Below, piece by piece: positions 1 through 8,090 of a DNA stretch of 64,000 nucleotides; the first letter of the stretch is position 1, and each line of letters begins with the position of its first letter. The stretch is from NCBI RefSeq assembly GCF_007858535.1, contig NZ_CP040174.1, forward strand, positions 2,914,001 through 2,978,000. The letters run 5' to 3'. The notes under the pieces were generated by a model. It ran no database searches, was not told the DNA's origin, and was given only the letters and a program-made list of their open reading frames with translations. Origin of the DNA: Arthrobacter sp. UKPF54-2 (GTDB lineage Bacteria > Actinomycetota > Actinomycetes > Actinomycetales > Micrococcaceae). The translations under genes were made by a program, and so were the position numbers.

Positions 1-1
1 A

Positions 2-34
2 CTGGGGTTCCTGCCGGACGACCCCGGCAGCTAG
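2..34 (+). CDS. Possible C-terminal end of a gene cut by the window edge
   Basis: Frame 2 reads ten codons (LGFLPDDPGS) and a TAG stop, ending 13 bases before the convergent stop of the S9 peptidase. The tail is too short to name. It fits the tight convergent packing seen elsewhere in the window, but an open run of ten codons at this GC content is weak evidence on its own. Confidence 0.3.
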   Translation: MGFLPDDPGS

Positions 35-47
35 CCGACACCCCCGG

Positions 48-2162
48 CTAGCCGGCGGCGGGCGCCGCGGCCGCCGCGCCGTCCTGTGGTGCCGGGTTGG
101 CCGCCGACGGAAGATGCCGCGACCACCACTGAAGGATCTGGTCGAAACGCTGCCGGCGGTGGTGCGGGGTGCCGGAGCGGGAAAGCTCATGGTTCTCGCC
201 CGGGAACACCAGGAACGCGGCCTCCACACCGAGCTGCTTGAGGGCGGTGAAATAGCGCTGGCCCTGCTCCACCGGGCAGCGCAGGTCCTCCTCGCTGTGG
301 ATGACCAGGGTGGGCGTGCGCACGTGCTCCACCCGGGCCATCGGGCTCTGCGCCGCCATCTGCTCGGCCGAGCGGCCGGTGTACTCGCCGCCAAAGAACC
401 AGCCGATGTCCGAGGACCCCGTGAAGCTCACCGGATCGAGGTAGCCGCGCTCCACGATCGCGGCCTTGAAGCGGTGGTCATGGCTGATGGTCCAGGCCGT
501 CAGGTAGCCCCCGTAGGAACCGCCCATGATGCCGAGCGCGCCGGCGTCGAGGTCCTCGAACTTCTCCAGCGCCCCGTCCAGGAACGCCAGGACGTCCTGC
601 ATGTCCACGGTTCCCATGCGCTCCTTGATGGCGCGGCCGTGGGCCTGGCCGTACCCGGCGGAGCCGCGCGGATTGCACATCAGCACGGCATATCCGGCGG
701 CGGCGTACACCTGGGCCTCGTCGAAGAGCGCCCCGCTGTACTGGGCGAACGGGCCGCCGTGGATGTTGAGCAGCACCGGGTGCGGCCCCTCCCCCGCGGG
801 CGCGACGAGCCAGCCGTGCACCGGATAGCCGTCGGGCGAAGCGAACGTGAGCTCCTGCGGGGGCAGGATGCCGGCGTCGGCCCGCAGCGGCGCCGAGAAG
901 TCGGTCAACACCCGGAGGCCGCCGGCGTCGAGGACGGCGACGTCGCCGGCGGTCGCCGCGTCGCTGAAGCTCAGCAGCACCGTTCCGGCGCGTTCGGCCG
1001 CGCCCGTGACCACCCGGTCGCCGTCCAGCAGGGTGCTCCGCCGCCCGTCGGGGCCGAACTCCAGCAGCTCCATGGTGCCGCGCGCGTTGTTCAGGACCAG
1101 GACCCCGTCGGAGCCGGCCGGCTCCAGGCCGCCGACCAGGTCCAGGGTCTCCACGTCGCTGAGCGCGACGGCGTCCCCGCCCCCGGCCGGCATAACGAAG
1201 AGCGCCGTGTTGCGGGCGACGAAGTCCTGGCCCGTGGGGCCGAGGTCCTGCGCCGTGAAGTACAGCCACCGGCCGTCCCGGCTCTGGCGGACGGCGGAGG
1301 CGGAGAGCCGGGCGGTGCCGGCGAGGGGCACCTCTTCCGGGGCGGCTTCTCCGGAGTCTGCGTTGGCGTCTGCCGCGGCGGCGTCGCCAGCGGGCAGCGG
1401 CAGCCGGTAGACCCCGCTGACCAGGTCGTTGTCGCTGCCCTCGTGCAGGGCGGCGGTGAAGTACAGGGCGCCGCCGTCCGCGCTGAAGCTGGCGCCGTTG
1501 TGGTCCGTCGCGGCCGTGGTCAGCTGGCGTGCCGCCGGCAGGCTCCGGGTCCCCTTGCGGCCCTCCGTTTCGCCGCCGTCGGCGGACGTGGCCGCTTTCA
1601 GGGCACGGCCGGCCGGGGCGACGGCGGGCTCCTCGTCCAAGGACGGGACCTCGACGACGAACAGCTGCAGCGGTTTGTCCGCCGTGTAGCCGACGCCGTT
1701 CATCCGGTACTGGTAATCCGTGATCAGGCGGGCGTCCTCGCCGCCGGCGGAGACCCCGTCGACCGTGCCATAGCGTCCGTCCTCAGGCGTCCGGGCGCTG
1801 AAGACGATGCTGCGGGAGTCAGGGGACCAGGTGAAGGCGCCCACTCCGAGCGGCGCGTCCGTCACCGCTACAGGCTCCCCGCCGCCGGCCTCGACGACGT
1901 GGAGCTGCGGTTTGCCACCGGGCGCTGCGCGGAGGAACGCCAGCACCTCGCCGTCCGGGGAAAAGTCCGGGGCGGTGTCGCGGAAGCCGCGGGTGATCCG
2001 GCGCGGCCGCAGCGCCGGATCCACCGGCACGGTCCAGAGCTGGCCCACGTATGAGTCGGCGTCGAAATCGGGGCGGACCACGGACACGACGGCCCGGGAA
2101 CCGTCAGGGTGCACGGCCGGGGTCGAAACGGACTTGAGCAGGGGCAGATGTTCGGATTTCAC
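48..2162 (-). CDS. S9 family prolyl oligopeptidase-type peptidase
   Basis: A cytoplasmic serine peptidase of the acylaminoacyl-peptidase/dipeptidyl-peptidase type, about 704 residues. The N-terminal two thirds has the repeated WSPDSR/FSPDG blade motifs of a beta-propeller (TolB/DPP-like). The C-terminal alpha/beta hydrolase has the nucleophile elbow GGSYGG (Ser near 549), an acid in HSEEDLRCP (Asp near 626) and the base in GENHE (His near 658), so the triad is complete. I chose the GTG before KSEHLPLLKSV as the start because homologues begin close to this sequence; a GTG 15 codons upstream (2207) is also open. The C-terminus ends in an Ala/Pro-rich tail. The gene is divergent from the methyltransferase at 2264. 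The natural substrate cannot be read from the sequence. Confidence 0.9.
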   Translation of the reverse strand: MKSEHLPLLKSVSTPAVHPDGSRAVVSVVRPDFDADSYVGQLWTVPVDPALRPRRITRGFRDTAPDFSPDGEVLAFLRAAPGGKPQLHVVEAGGGEPVAVTDAPLGVGAFTWSPDSRSIVFSARTPEDGRYGTVDGVSAGGEDARLITDYQYRMNGVGYTADKPLQLFVVEVPSLDEEPAVAPAGRALKAATSADGGETEGRKGTRSLPAARQLTTAATDHNGASFSADGGALYFTAALHEGSDNDLVSGVYRLPLPAGDAAAADANADSGEAAPEEVPLAGTARLSASAVRQSRDGRWLYFTAQDLGPTGQDFVARNTALFVMPAGGGDAVALSDVETLDLVGGLEPAGSDGVLVLNNARGTMELLEFGPDGRRSTLLDGDRVVTGAAERAGTVLLSFSDAATAGDVAVLDAGGLRVLTDFSAPLRADAGILPPQELTFASPDGYPVHGWLVAPAGEGPHPVLLNIHGGPFAQYSGALFDEAQVYAAAGYAVLMCNPRGSAGYGQAHGRAIKERMGTVDMQDVLAFLDGALEKFEDLDAGALGIMGGSYGGYLTAWTISHDHRFKAAIVERGYLDPVSFTGSSDIGWFFGGEYTGRSAEQMAAQSPMARVEHVRTPTLVIHSEEDLRCPVEQGQRYFTALKQLGVEAAFLVFPGENHELSRSGTPHHRRQRFDQILQWWSRHLPSAANPAPQDGAAAAAPAAG

Positions 2163-2263
2163 GAGTGCGAGCCTAGCCGCTGCCGGCCGCGACGTGAAAT
2201 GCCTCACACCGGCGCGGCGAGGCCCCGAGGTCAGAGGTCCGGCCCGGGTGTGCCCGGCCTACG

Positions 2264-3154
2264 ATGGACCTTATGCCCGCCTACCCCGTTGCCCTCCTGT
2301 GCCCCGTATGCCGGAGCCCGTTCGCTGCGGGCAGCGGCCTTCGCTCCCTCGTCTGCCCGGCCGGGCACAGTTTCGACGCCGCCAAACAGGGCTACTTCAA
2401 CTTCCTGACCGGGAAGGGCACCGTTTTCGAGGCGGACTCCGCGGACATGGTGGCGGCGCGCTTCGACTTCCTCTCGGCCGGGCACTACCGCGGCCTGGCC
2501 GACGCCGTCGCCGACCTCGCGGCGCCGTTCCTTGCCGGTTCCGGGTCCGCCGTGCTCGACGCCGGCACGGGCACCGGGCACTACCTGCGCGCGCTGCTGG
2601 ACCGCGTCCCGGCGGCGGCTGCGGTGGGCCTGGACATCTCAAAGTTCGCGCTGCGCCGGGCAGCCCGGCTGAACCCCGAGGCGGTCAACCTCGTCGGCGA
2701 CGTGTGGCAGCCGCTGCCGCTGGCGGACGCCGCCGTCGACGTCGTCACCGTGGTGTTCGCTCCGCGCAACGCGGCCGAATTCGCCCGGGTGCTGCGTCCT
2801 GGCGGCCGCCTGATCGTAGTCACGCCCAGGCCCGGCCACCTGGCCGAAGTCGCCGGGCAGACCGGCATGCTGGGGATCGAACCCGCCAAGGACGAGCGCC
2901 TGACGGCGTCGCTGGCCGGCCACTTCGCGGCGCGCGGTGGACGCGAGCTGGACCTGGCGCTGAGCCTCTCACCGTCCGATGTGGCAAACCTGGCCCTGAT
3001 GGGCCCCGCGGGCCACCACCTGGACCGCGGCGCCCTGGCCGCCCGGGTGGCCGGCCTCCCGCCCCGCACCGCCGTGTCAGCGAGGTTCAGGATCAGCGTC
3101 TTCGAACCGCTGCCGTTGCCCGCCGCGCCCCCGGCGACGGACCCGCAAACGTAA
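2264..3154 (+). CDS. Putative 23S rRNA (guanine-N1)-methyltransferase, RlmA family
   Basis: A SAM-dependent methyltransferase of 296 residues, the usual size for RlmA-type enzymes that methylate a guanine in the 23S rRNA peptide-exit region. The N-terminus carries a zinc-knuckle pattern (C13, C16, C31, H35), followed by the family block around QGYFNFL. Motif I of the Rossmann methyltransferase is LDAGTGTGHYL near 105-115. A second ATG at 2273 (MPAYPV) could also be the start. The RlmAI/RlmAII distinction, which sets the target base and possible macrolide effects, cannot be settled here. It is divergent from the S9 peptidase. Confidence 0.85.
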   Translation: MDLMPAYPVALLCPVCRSPFAAGSGLRSLVCPAGHSFDAAKQGYFNFLTGKGTVFEADSADMVAARFDFLSAGHYRGLADAVADLAAPFLAGSGSAVLDAGTGTGHYLRALLDRVPAAAAVGLDISKFALRRAARLNPEAVNLVGDVWQPLPLADAAVDVVTVVFAPRNAAEFARVLRPGGRLIVVTPRPGHLAEVAGQTGMLGIEPAKDERLTASLAGHFAARGGRELDLALSLSPSDVANLALMGPAGHHLDRGALAARVAGLPPRTAVSARFRISVFEPLPLPAAPPATDPQT

Positions 3155-3279
3155 CGACTTGGCCACGTTCGGCGCCTGATTTCCGCAGCCCATGCCGGTC
3201 CTTGCCGTCCGGCTTAGGATGGAACCACGTTACGGAGGGCCTGCGCCTGCAGGCGCCCGGACGGATCGGCAAGGGGGAA

Positions 3280-3744
3280 ATGATGTTTGAATGGCTGGCC
3301 GAGAACTGGTGGGCGTTGTGGCTCACGATTTTTCTGGTGTTCGCGGTGGTGGAGATGCTCACCCTCGACCTGTTCTTCATCATGCTCGGCGGCGGTGCCC
3401 TGGCCGGGCTGATTTCCGCGTTCGCGGGCGCCGACCTCTGGCTCCAGATCGTCGTGTTCAGCGTCGTCTCGCTCTTGATGATCGGCTTCGTGCGGCCCGT
3501 GGCCCTCAAGCACCTGCGCAGCAGCCCGGCCGACCAGCGCAGCAACGTCGAACGCCTGATCGGCGAATCCGCCCTCGTCGTTGAGCCCGTGAGCGCCACC
3601 GGCGGCCGGGTCAAGATCGGCGGGGACGTCTGGAGCGCCCGCACGGAAACCGGTGAGCTCGCCCCCGGACAGCACGCCGTCGTCAGGGCCATCGACGGGG
3701 CCACCGCCGTCGTCGTTCCGGAACCGGACCCGGCCGCGCAGTAA
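3280..3744 (+). CDS. NfeD-like membrane protein
   Basis: A 154-residue membrane protein with hydrophobic helices in the first half (WWALWLTIFLVFAVVEML, then a helix after the GGGALAGLISAF turn) and a C-terminal OB-fold-like soluble domain (RLIGESALV ... GRVKIGGDVWSAR). This is the short NfeD type that partners SPFH proteins. The start is the first of two adjacent ATGs right after AAGGGGG; the frame is open far upstream, but only this start has a ribosome site and gives the family length. The SPFH gene follows 116 bases downstream, a pairing known widely in bacteria and thought to organise membrane microdomains. Confidence 0.88.
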   Translation: MMFEWLAENWWALWLTIFLVFAVVEMLTLDLFFIMLGGGALAGLISAFAGADLWLQIVVFSVVSLLMIGFVRPVALKHLRSSPADQRSNVERLIGESALVVEPVSATGGRVKIGGDVWSARTETGELAPGQHAVVRAIDGATAVVVPEPDPAAQ

Positions 3745-3776
3745 CGGCCCCCGCCCCGACCGGGGCCCACAATCTT

Positions 3777-3800
3777 CCTGCAGCCGCCACCGGCTGCAGG
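3777..3800. other. Perfect 10-bp inverted repeat between nfeD-like and SPFH genes
   Basis: CCTGCAGCCG and CGGCTGCAGG flank a four-base loop. No T run follows, so it could slow or stabilise the transcript between the two genes rather than end it. A second short GC repeat (CCCCGACCGGGG) lies just upstream. Confidence 0.4.
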
Positions 3801-3860
3801 ATCCGCGGCAGCCGGACCGCCGCACACACAAAACCACATATCTGGGGAAAAAGGTGATGT

Positions 3861-4760
3861 ATGGATATCGCAGTCGCAATAGTGCTGCTGGTACTCGTTG
3901 CGTTCGTAATAATCGTGCTGGTGCGTTCGGTGCGGATCGTGCCGCAGGCCCGCGCCGGCGTTGTGGAACGCCTCGGCAAGTACCAGCGGACGTTGAACCC
4001 GGGCCTGACCATCCTGATCCCCTTCGTTGACCGGCTGCTGCCCCTGCTCGACCTGCGCGAACAGGTGGTGTCCTTCCCGCCGCAGCCGGTGATCACCGAG
4101 GACAACCTAGTGGTCTCAATTGACACCGTGGTCTACTTCCAGGTCACCGACGCTCGCGCCGCCACCTATGAGATCGCCAACTACATCCAGGCAGTCGAAC
4201 AGCTCACGACGACGACCCTGCGAAACGTCGTCGGCGGCCTGAACCTCGAAGAGGCGCTGACCTCGCGGGACCAGATCAACGGCCAGCTCCGCGGTGTGCT
4301 GGACGAAGCCACCGGCCGCTGGGGCATCCGGGTCTCCCGGGTGGAGCTCAAGGCGATCGACCCGCCCCACTCCATCCAGGATTCGATGGAGAAGCAGATG
4401 CGCGCCGAGCGTGACCGCCGCGCCGCGATCCTGACCGCGGAAGGCACCAAGCAGTCCGCCATCCTCACGGCCGAAGGCCAGCGCCAGTCCTCGATCCTGA
4501 AGGCCGAGGGTGACGCCCAGGCGGCCATCCTGCGGGCCGACGGCGAGGCGCAGGCCATCCAGAAGGTCTTCGACGCCATCCACAAGGGCAACCCGGACCA
4601 GAAGCTGCTGGCCTACCAGTACCTGCAGACGCTTCCGAAGCTCGCCGAAGGCACCTCCAACAAGCTGTGGATCATCCCCAGCGAGGTCGGCGAGGCGCTC
4701 AAAGGCATCGGCAACGTCCTGGGCGGCACCAACCCCGACCCGCGAGCGGACGGCAGTTAA
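3861..4760 (+). CDS. SPFH/Band 7 family membrane-associated protein
   Basis: A stomatin/QmcA-like protein of 299 residues: one N-terminal membrane helix (IAVAIVLLVLVAFVIIVLV), the Band 7 domain (VPQARAGVVERLGKYQRTL ... FVDRLLPLLDLREQ), then a coiled-coil stretch built from repeats of the form AILTAEG/SILKAEG/AILRADG around residues 193-233. Such proteins oligomerise into membrane scaffolds and often control membrane proteases. It lies downstream of the NfeD-like gene, its usual partner. A stem-loop follows the stop. Confidence 0.92.
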   Translation: MDIAVAIVLLVLVAFVIIVLVRSVRIVPQARAGVVERLGKYQRTLNPGLTILIPFVDRLLPLLDLREQVVSFPPQPVITEDNLVVSIDTVVYFQVTDARAATYEIANYIQAVEQLTTTTLRNVVGGLNLEEALTSRDQINGQLRGVLDEATGRWGIRVSRVELKAIDPPHSIQDSMEKQMRAERDRRAAILTAEGTKQSAILTAEGQRQSSILKAEGDAQAAILRADGEAQAIQKVFDAIHKGNPDQKLLAYQYLQTLPKLAEGTSNKLWIIPSEVGEALKGIGNVLGGTNPDPRADGS

Positions 4761-4774
4761 ACCGTGAAACACCA

Positions 4775-4804
4775 GGGAGGCACCCGTTCCGGCGGGTGCC
4801 TTCC
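4775..4804 (+). terminator. Stem-loop after the SPFH gene
   Basis: A 12-bp stem with one G-T pair (4775-4786 with 4793-4804) and a six-base loop starts 15 bases after the SPFH stop. There is no clean T run, so termination strength is uncertain, but the position fits. Confidence 0.55.
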
Positions 4805-4877
4805 GCCGTTCACCGGCTTTACCTGCGCCGCCGCACCCGCGTATAGTTGAGTATTTGTCCGGACGGTTCAGCCTGCC

Positions 4878-4903
4878 GGAACAATTACGCTTCGCGGCGC
4901 GTT
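4878..4903 (+). promoter_or_regulatory. SigR/SigH-type promoter upstream of rbpA
   Basis: GGAACA at 4878-4883 and CGTT at 4900-4903 are separated by 16 bases (equally GGAAC-N18-GTT). This matches the consensus of thiol-oxidative-stress ECF sigma factors SigR (Streptomyces) and SigH (Mycobacterium). rbpA is a known SigR target in Streptomyces. The element ends about 130 bases before the rbpA start codon, so a long leader is implied. Confidence 0.6.
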
Positions 4904-5033
4904 ATATCTACTGACGATTTCTGCAGTGGGGACCGCCGAACCAAAACGCATGCAACAAGTAGTCCGGTGTGGTCCTGATGGCCCCCGGCTAGCGCAGGGC
5001 CCGGCCCTGCGAACCGATCATAAGGGAGAAAAG

Positions 5034-5381
5034 ATGAGCGATCGCAGCCTGCGGGGTATGCGCCTTGGCGCACAGAGCATGGAGACCGAATCCGGCGTCG
5101 AACCGGCTCCGCGCCAGCGCGTTGAGTACCGCTGCGAGGACGGCGAGCAGGTGTTTGTGACGTTCTCCTCCGAAGCGGAGATCCCCCCGGTCTGGGTTTC
5201 CAAGACCGGCAAGGAGGCCCTGTTGGTCGACGGCGAACGCCCCGTCAACAGCAACGAAAAGGCCGTCCGCACCCACTGGGACATGCTGCTTGAGCGCCGC
5301 TCCCTGCCGGAGCTGGAGCAGATCCTCGAAGACCGGCTCACTATCCTGCGTGAACGCCGCGGTGAACGCCGCTCCGCCTAG
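5034..5381 (+). CDS. rbpA: RNA polymerase-binding protein RbpA
   Basis: A 115-residue actinobacterial transcription factor that binds RNA polymerase and group 1/2 sigma factors and stabilises the open complex. The flexible N-terminus (RSLRGMRLGAQSMETE), the core beta-barrel (QRVEYRCEDGEQVFVTFSSEAE ... PPVWVSKTGKEA) and the C-terminal sigma-interacting helices (RTHWDMLLERRS ... LEQILEDRLTILRERR) are all present. The start ATG follows AAGGGAG. A SigR/SigH-like promoter lies upstream. The gene is convergent with ppm1, as in Mycobacterium (Rv2050/Rv2051c). Confidence 0.97.
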   Translation: MSDRSLRGMRLGAQSMETESGVEPAPRQRVEYRCEDGEQVFVTFSSEAEIPPVWVSKTGKEALLVDGERPVNSNEKAVRTHWDMLLERRSLPELEQILEDRLTILRERRGERRSA

Positions 5382-5399
5382 TCGGCCAGTCACTGAGCG

Positions 5400-5444
5400 A
5401 AAAGGCCGGGCCGGCACCTCATTGAGGTGCCGGCCCGGCCTTTT
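5400..5444. terminator. Strong bidirectional terminator between rbpA and ppm1
   Basis: A near-perfect 22-bp inverted repeat (5400-5421 with 5423-5444) begins AAAAGGCCGGG and ends CCCGGCCTTTT, so it has a T run on each strand. It lies exactly between convergent genes. Confidence 0.93.
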
Positions 5445-5453
5445 GTGTCCGTG

Positions 5454-6191
5454 CTATTTGCGCCCGAGTTTACGGCTGAGGGTGTTCCAGCGGGCGGTGA
5501 GACCCCACTTGGTCACGTTGATCATGGCCTCGACCACGATGTTGCCGCTCATCTTCGACGCGCCGAGTTCGCGCTCAACGAAGGTGATGGGGCGCTCCAC
5601 AATGTTCAGGCCCAGCTTGGCGACACGCCAGGCGAGGTCCACCTGGAAGCCATAGCCCACCGAATCGACCGAATCCAGGTTGAGCTTTTCAAGCGTGCTG
5701 CGGCGGAAAGCGCGGAAGCCGCCGGTGACGTCCTTGATCTTGACGCCCAGCATGATCCGCGCGTAGGTGCTGCCCACCCGGGAGATGGCCTGGCGGTACA
5801 GCGGCCAGTTCACCACGCTGCCGCCCGGAACCCAGCGGGAACCCATGGCGAGGTCGGCACCCTGTTCCACGGCCTCGATCAGCTGCGGCAGCTGCTCCGG
5901 CTTGTGCGAGCCGTCCGCATCCATCTCGACGAGGATGTCGTAGCCGGCGTCCAGGCCCCACTTGAAGCCGGCGATGTACGCCGCGCCGAGACCGGCCTTG
6001 CCCTCCCGGTGCAGGACGTGGACCTGGCTGTCCTCGGCGGCGATACGGTCCGCGAGCTGTCCCGTGCCGTCGGGGCTGTTGTCATCCACCACCAGGACGT
6101 CGGAGGCCGGCACTGCAGTGCGAAGGCGCCCAAGGGTCTTGGGCAACGATTCCAGCTCGTTGTAGGTCGGGATGATCGTGAGGACACGCAC
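5454..6191 (-). CDS. ppm1: Polyprenol monophosphomannose synthase
   Basis: A GT2 glycosyltransferase of 245 residues that transfers mannose from GDP-mannose to polyprenol phosphate, the donor for periplasmic mannosylation. The sequence has the VLTIIPTYNE start, DDNSPDGTG, the catalytic metal-binding EMDADGSH (DXD) and the family block GSRWVPGGSV. It lacks the extra C-terminal membrane helices of some dolichol-phosphate mannose synthases and has no fused Lnt domain, unlike the M. tuberculosis protein, so it corresponds to the catalytic domain alone. The gene ends just after a shared bidirectional terminator with rbpA. Confidence 0.92.
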   Translation of the reverse strand: MRVLTIIPTYNELESLPKTLGRLRTAVPASDVLVVDDNSPDGTGQLADRIAAEDSQVHVLHREGKAGLGAAYIAGFKWGLDAGYDILVEMDADGSHKPEQLPQLIEAVEQGADLAMGSRWVPGGSVVNWPLYRQAISRVGSTYARIMLGVKIKDVTGGFRAFRRSTLEKLNLDSVDSVGYGFQVDLAWRVAKLGLNIVERPITFVERELGASKMSGNIVVEAMINVTKWGLTARWNTLSRKLGRK

Positions 6192-6310
6192 AGCGGGGCC
6201 TTTCCTTGGAGGGAGCGGTCGAAGGCCGGGGCAGGCGGCTTAAGCCGACTGCAGGCACAGCTTCCCATTATAGTCAGTCGTCCGGCCGCCGCCGGGCGTG
6301 GACCCTAGCG

Positions 6311-7999
6311 TCAGAGCGAGCCGGCGGAGAAGAGTTCGACGCCGTCGCGCACGGTCTGCAGGCAGACCGGATCGCTGCCGGTGTCCAGGGCCGGGAGCAG
6401 GGGCGTCCGGGCGCGCGGGTCCGTGCTCCAGGACTGGACCCTGCCGTCGGCGACCTGGACCATCAGCTCTTCGACTTCCCAGACCGCGAAGCTCGCCGGT
6501 GCGCCCGGGACCAGCTGGCCAGCCATCGGGTTCCGGTAGCGCGCCGCCCGCCAGCCTGCCCGGGTGTGGCCCAGGAAGGCGGCCCGGGCGGAGATCCGCT
6601 CCTCCGCGTTGTGGTGCTCTAGGCAGGCGCGGACGCTGGACCAGGGCCGCAACGGCGTAACCGGGCTGTCGCTGCCGAAGCAGACCGGCACTCCGGCAGA
6701 GTAGAAAGAACCGAAGGGGTTCATGGCGGCGTGCCGGGCGCCGAGCCGCTGGGCGTAGAGGCGCCCCTCCCCGCCCCAGAGGGCGTCGAAGGCTGGTTGG
6801 GCGCTGACCGTCACCGAGTACTTGGCCAGCCGGGAGATGGCGTCCGGGTCCGCGATTTCGACGTGTTCCAGCCGGTGGCCTGCCGCGCGGACACGCTGTT
6901 CTCCGACGTCGGCGGCGGCGCGGTCCAGGGCTTGGAGCGCGGCATCGAGCCCGGCGTCGCCGATCACATGGAAACCGGCCTGGATGCCGAGCACCGAGCA
7001 CGCCGCAATGTGGGCGGCCGCCTCCTCCACGGAGAGGTACTGGCTGCCGCGCTCCCCTGCCGCGTCGCTGTAGTCGCTGCGCAGGGCGGCGGTGCGTGAA
7101 CCGATCGACCCGTCCATGTTCAGGTCCCCGGCCAAGCCCAGCACCGGGACGCCCAGGCTTTCGAGGATGGACCGGGCATGCTCCACGGAGCCGGCCAGCT
7201 GGCCCCAGTACGGAAGGATCTCCGGCACGGCCTCGCCGGCGCGGTCACGGGTGTTCCAGCCGGCCGCGAGTTGCAGGTCCTCGATGCTGCCAATGTGCGG
7301 GGCCGCCATTTCGGCCAGCGCCACGTAGCCGTTGGCGGCCGCCTCGGCCAGCGCAGCCTGCTGGTAGCCGCGCAGGGCGTCGGCCGGGAGTTTCCGGGCA
7401 GCGAGCCGCGCCGCGGTGTGGGCAGCCCGCTTGACCTGCCCGTCGGAGGCGCCGTCGGAATAACCGTCGAGGCCCTCCAGCCCTGACGCCCCGGCGAGCG
7501 AGGCAGAGACCAGGGCCGAGTGCACGTCCACCCGGGACAGGTACACGGGCCGGCCGCCCGCAGCCCGGTCCAGCTCCTCCCGGGTCGGCAGGGCCGGATC
7601 GGCCCAGAGCGTCTCGTCCCAGCCGTGCCCCAGCACCGGACCCGCCGAGCCGGAACCGGCGGAGCGGGCGACGGCGTCGAGCAGTTCGGCCGCGGAACGG
7701 ATCCCGCCGAGCTGCAGCGAATCCAGCGCGATCCCGGTCTCCGTCAGGTGCACGTGCGAGTCCACGAAGCCGGGGGCCAGCAGCCCGCCCTGCAGGTCAA
7801 TGACCTCCATCGAGGAGTCGGCGATGGAGGTGGCCGCCTGCTCGGAACCGACCCAGGCCACCGTGTCGCCGTCGACCAGCATGGCCGTCGCGAAGGGGTC
7901 CGCCGCGGTGTAGACGGAGCCGTTGCGGTACAGCGTCACCTTGCGCGGCGGCTGCGGTGCCTGCGGTGTCTCGGATGCCTCGGACGGTGAAGCGGTCAT
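6311..7999 (-). CDS. Amidohydrolase family protein (YtcJ-like, amidohydrolase 3)
   Basis: A 562-residue metal-dependent hydrolase. N-terminal beta-sandwich strands lead into GFVDSHVHLTETG, the first metal-binding HxH. Later metal or catalytic segments include AGFHVIGDAG, GHRLEHVEI and CFGSDSPVTPLRPW. The family includes predicted deacylases and formamide- or imidazolone-like hydrolases, and the substrate is not predictable here. GGAG lies 8 bases before the ATG. It starts 91 bases after the helicase stop on the same strand and may be transcribed with it or separately. Confidence 0.85.
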   Translation of the reverse strand: MTASPSEASETPQAPQPPRKVTLYRNGSVYTAADPFATAMLVDGDTVAWVGSEQAATSIADSSMEVIDLQGGLLAPGFVDSHVHLTETGIALDSLQLGGIRSAAELLDAVARSAGSGSAGPVLGHGWDETLWADPALPTREELDRAAGGRPVYLSRVDVHSALVSASLAGASGLEGLDGYSDGASDGQVKRAAHTAARLAARKLPADALRGYQQAALAEAAANGYVALAEMAAPHIGSIEDLQLAAGWNTRDRAGEAVPEILPYWGQLAGSVEHARSILESLGVPVLGLAGDLNMDGSIGSRTAALRSDYSDAAGERGSQYLSVEEAAAHIAACSVLGIQAGFHVIGDAGLDAALQALDRAAADVGEQRVRAAGHRLEHVEIADPDAISRLAKYSVTVSAQPAFDALWGGEGRLYAQRLGARHAAMNPFGSFYSAGVPVCFGSDSPVTPLRPWSSVRACLEHHNAEERISARAAFLGHTRAGWRAARYRNPMAGQLVPGAPASFAVWEVEELMVQVADGRVQSWSTDPRARTPLLPALDTGSDPVCLQTVRDGVELFSAGSL

Positions 8000-8090
8000 G
8001 GTGTGGATCTCCTTGTGGCAGGTCGCCGGCGGCGGGGCCGGGCAGGGTGAAGAAAGGGCGGGCGGACGGTCCGGGGCCGCTAGGGAAGAC

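Noticed and set aside
114..2054. A 646-codon open frame on the plus strand across the S9 peptidase gene
   Set aside because: It is antisense to a gene with complete catalytic motifs, has low-complexity Arg/Gly/Val composition and no recognisable domain. In GC-rich DNA such antisense frames are expected.
1807..3279. A long open frame leading into the NfeD-like protein
   Set aside because: It only reflects a lack of stop codons; it would overlap the methyltransferase gene, and the NfeD family length and ribosome site point to the ATG at 3280.
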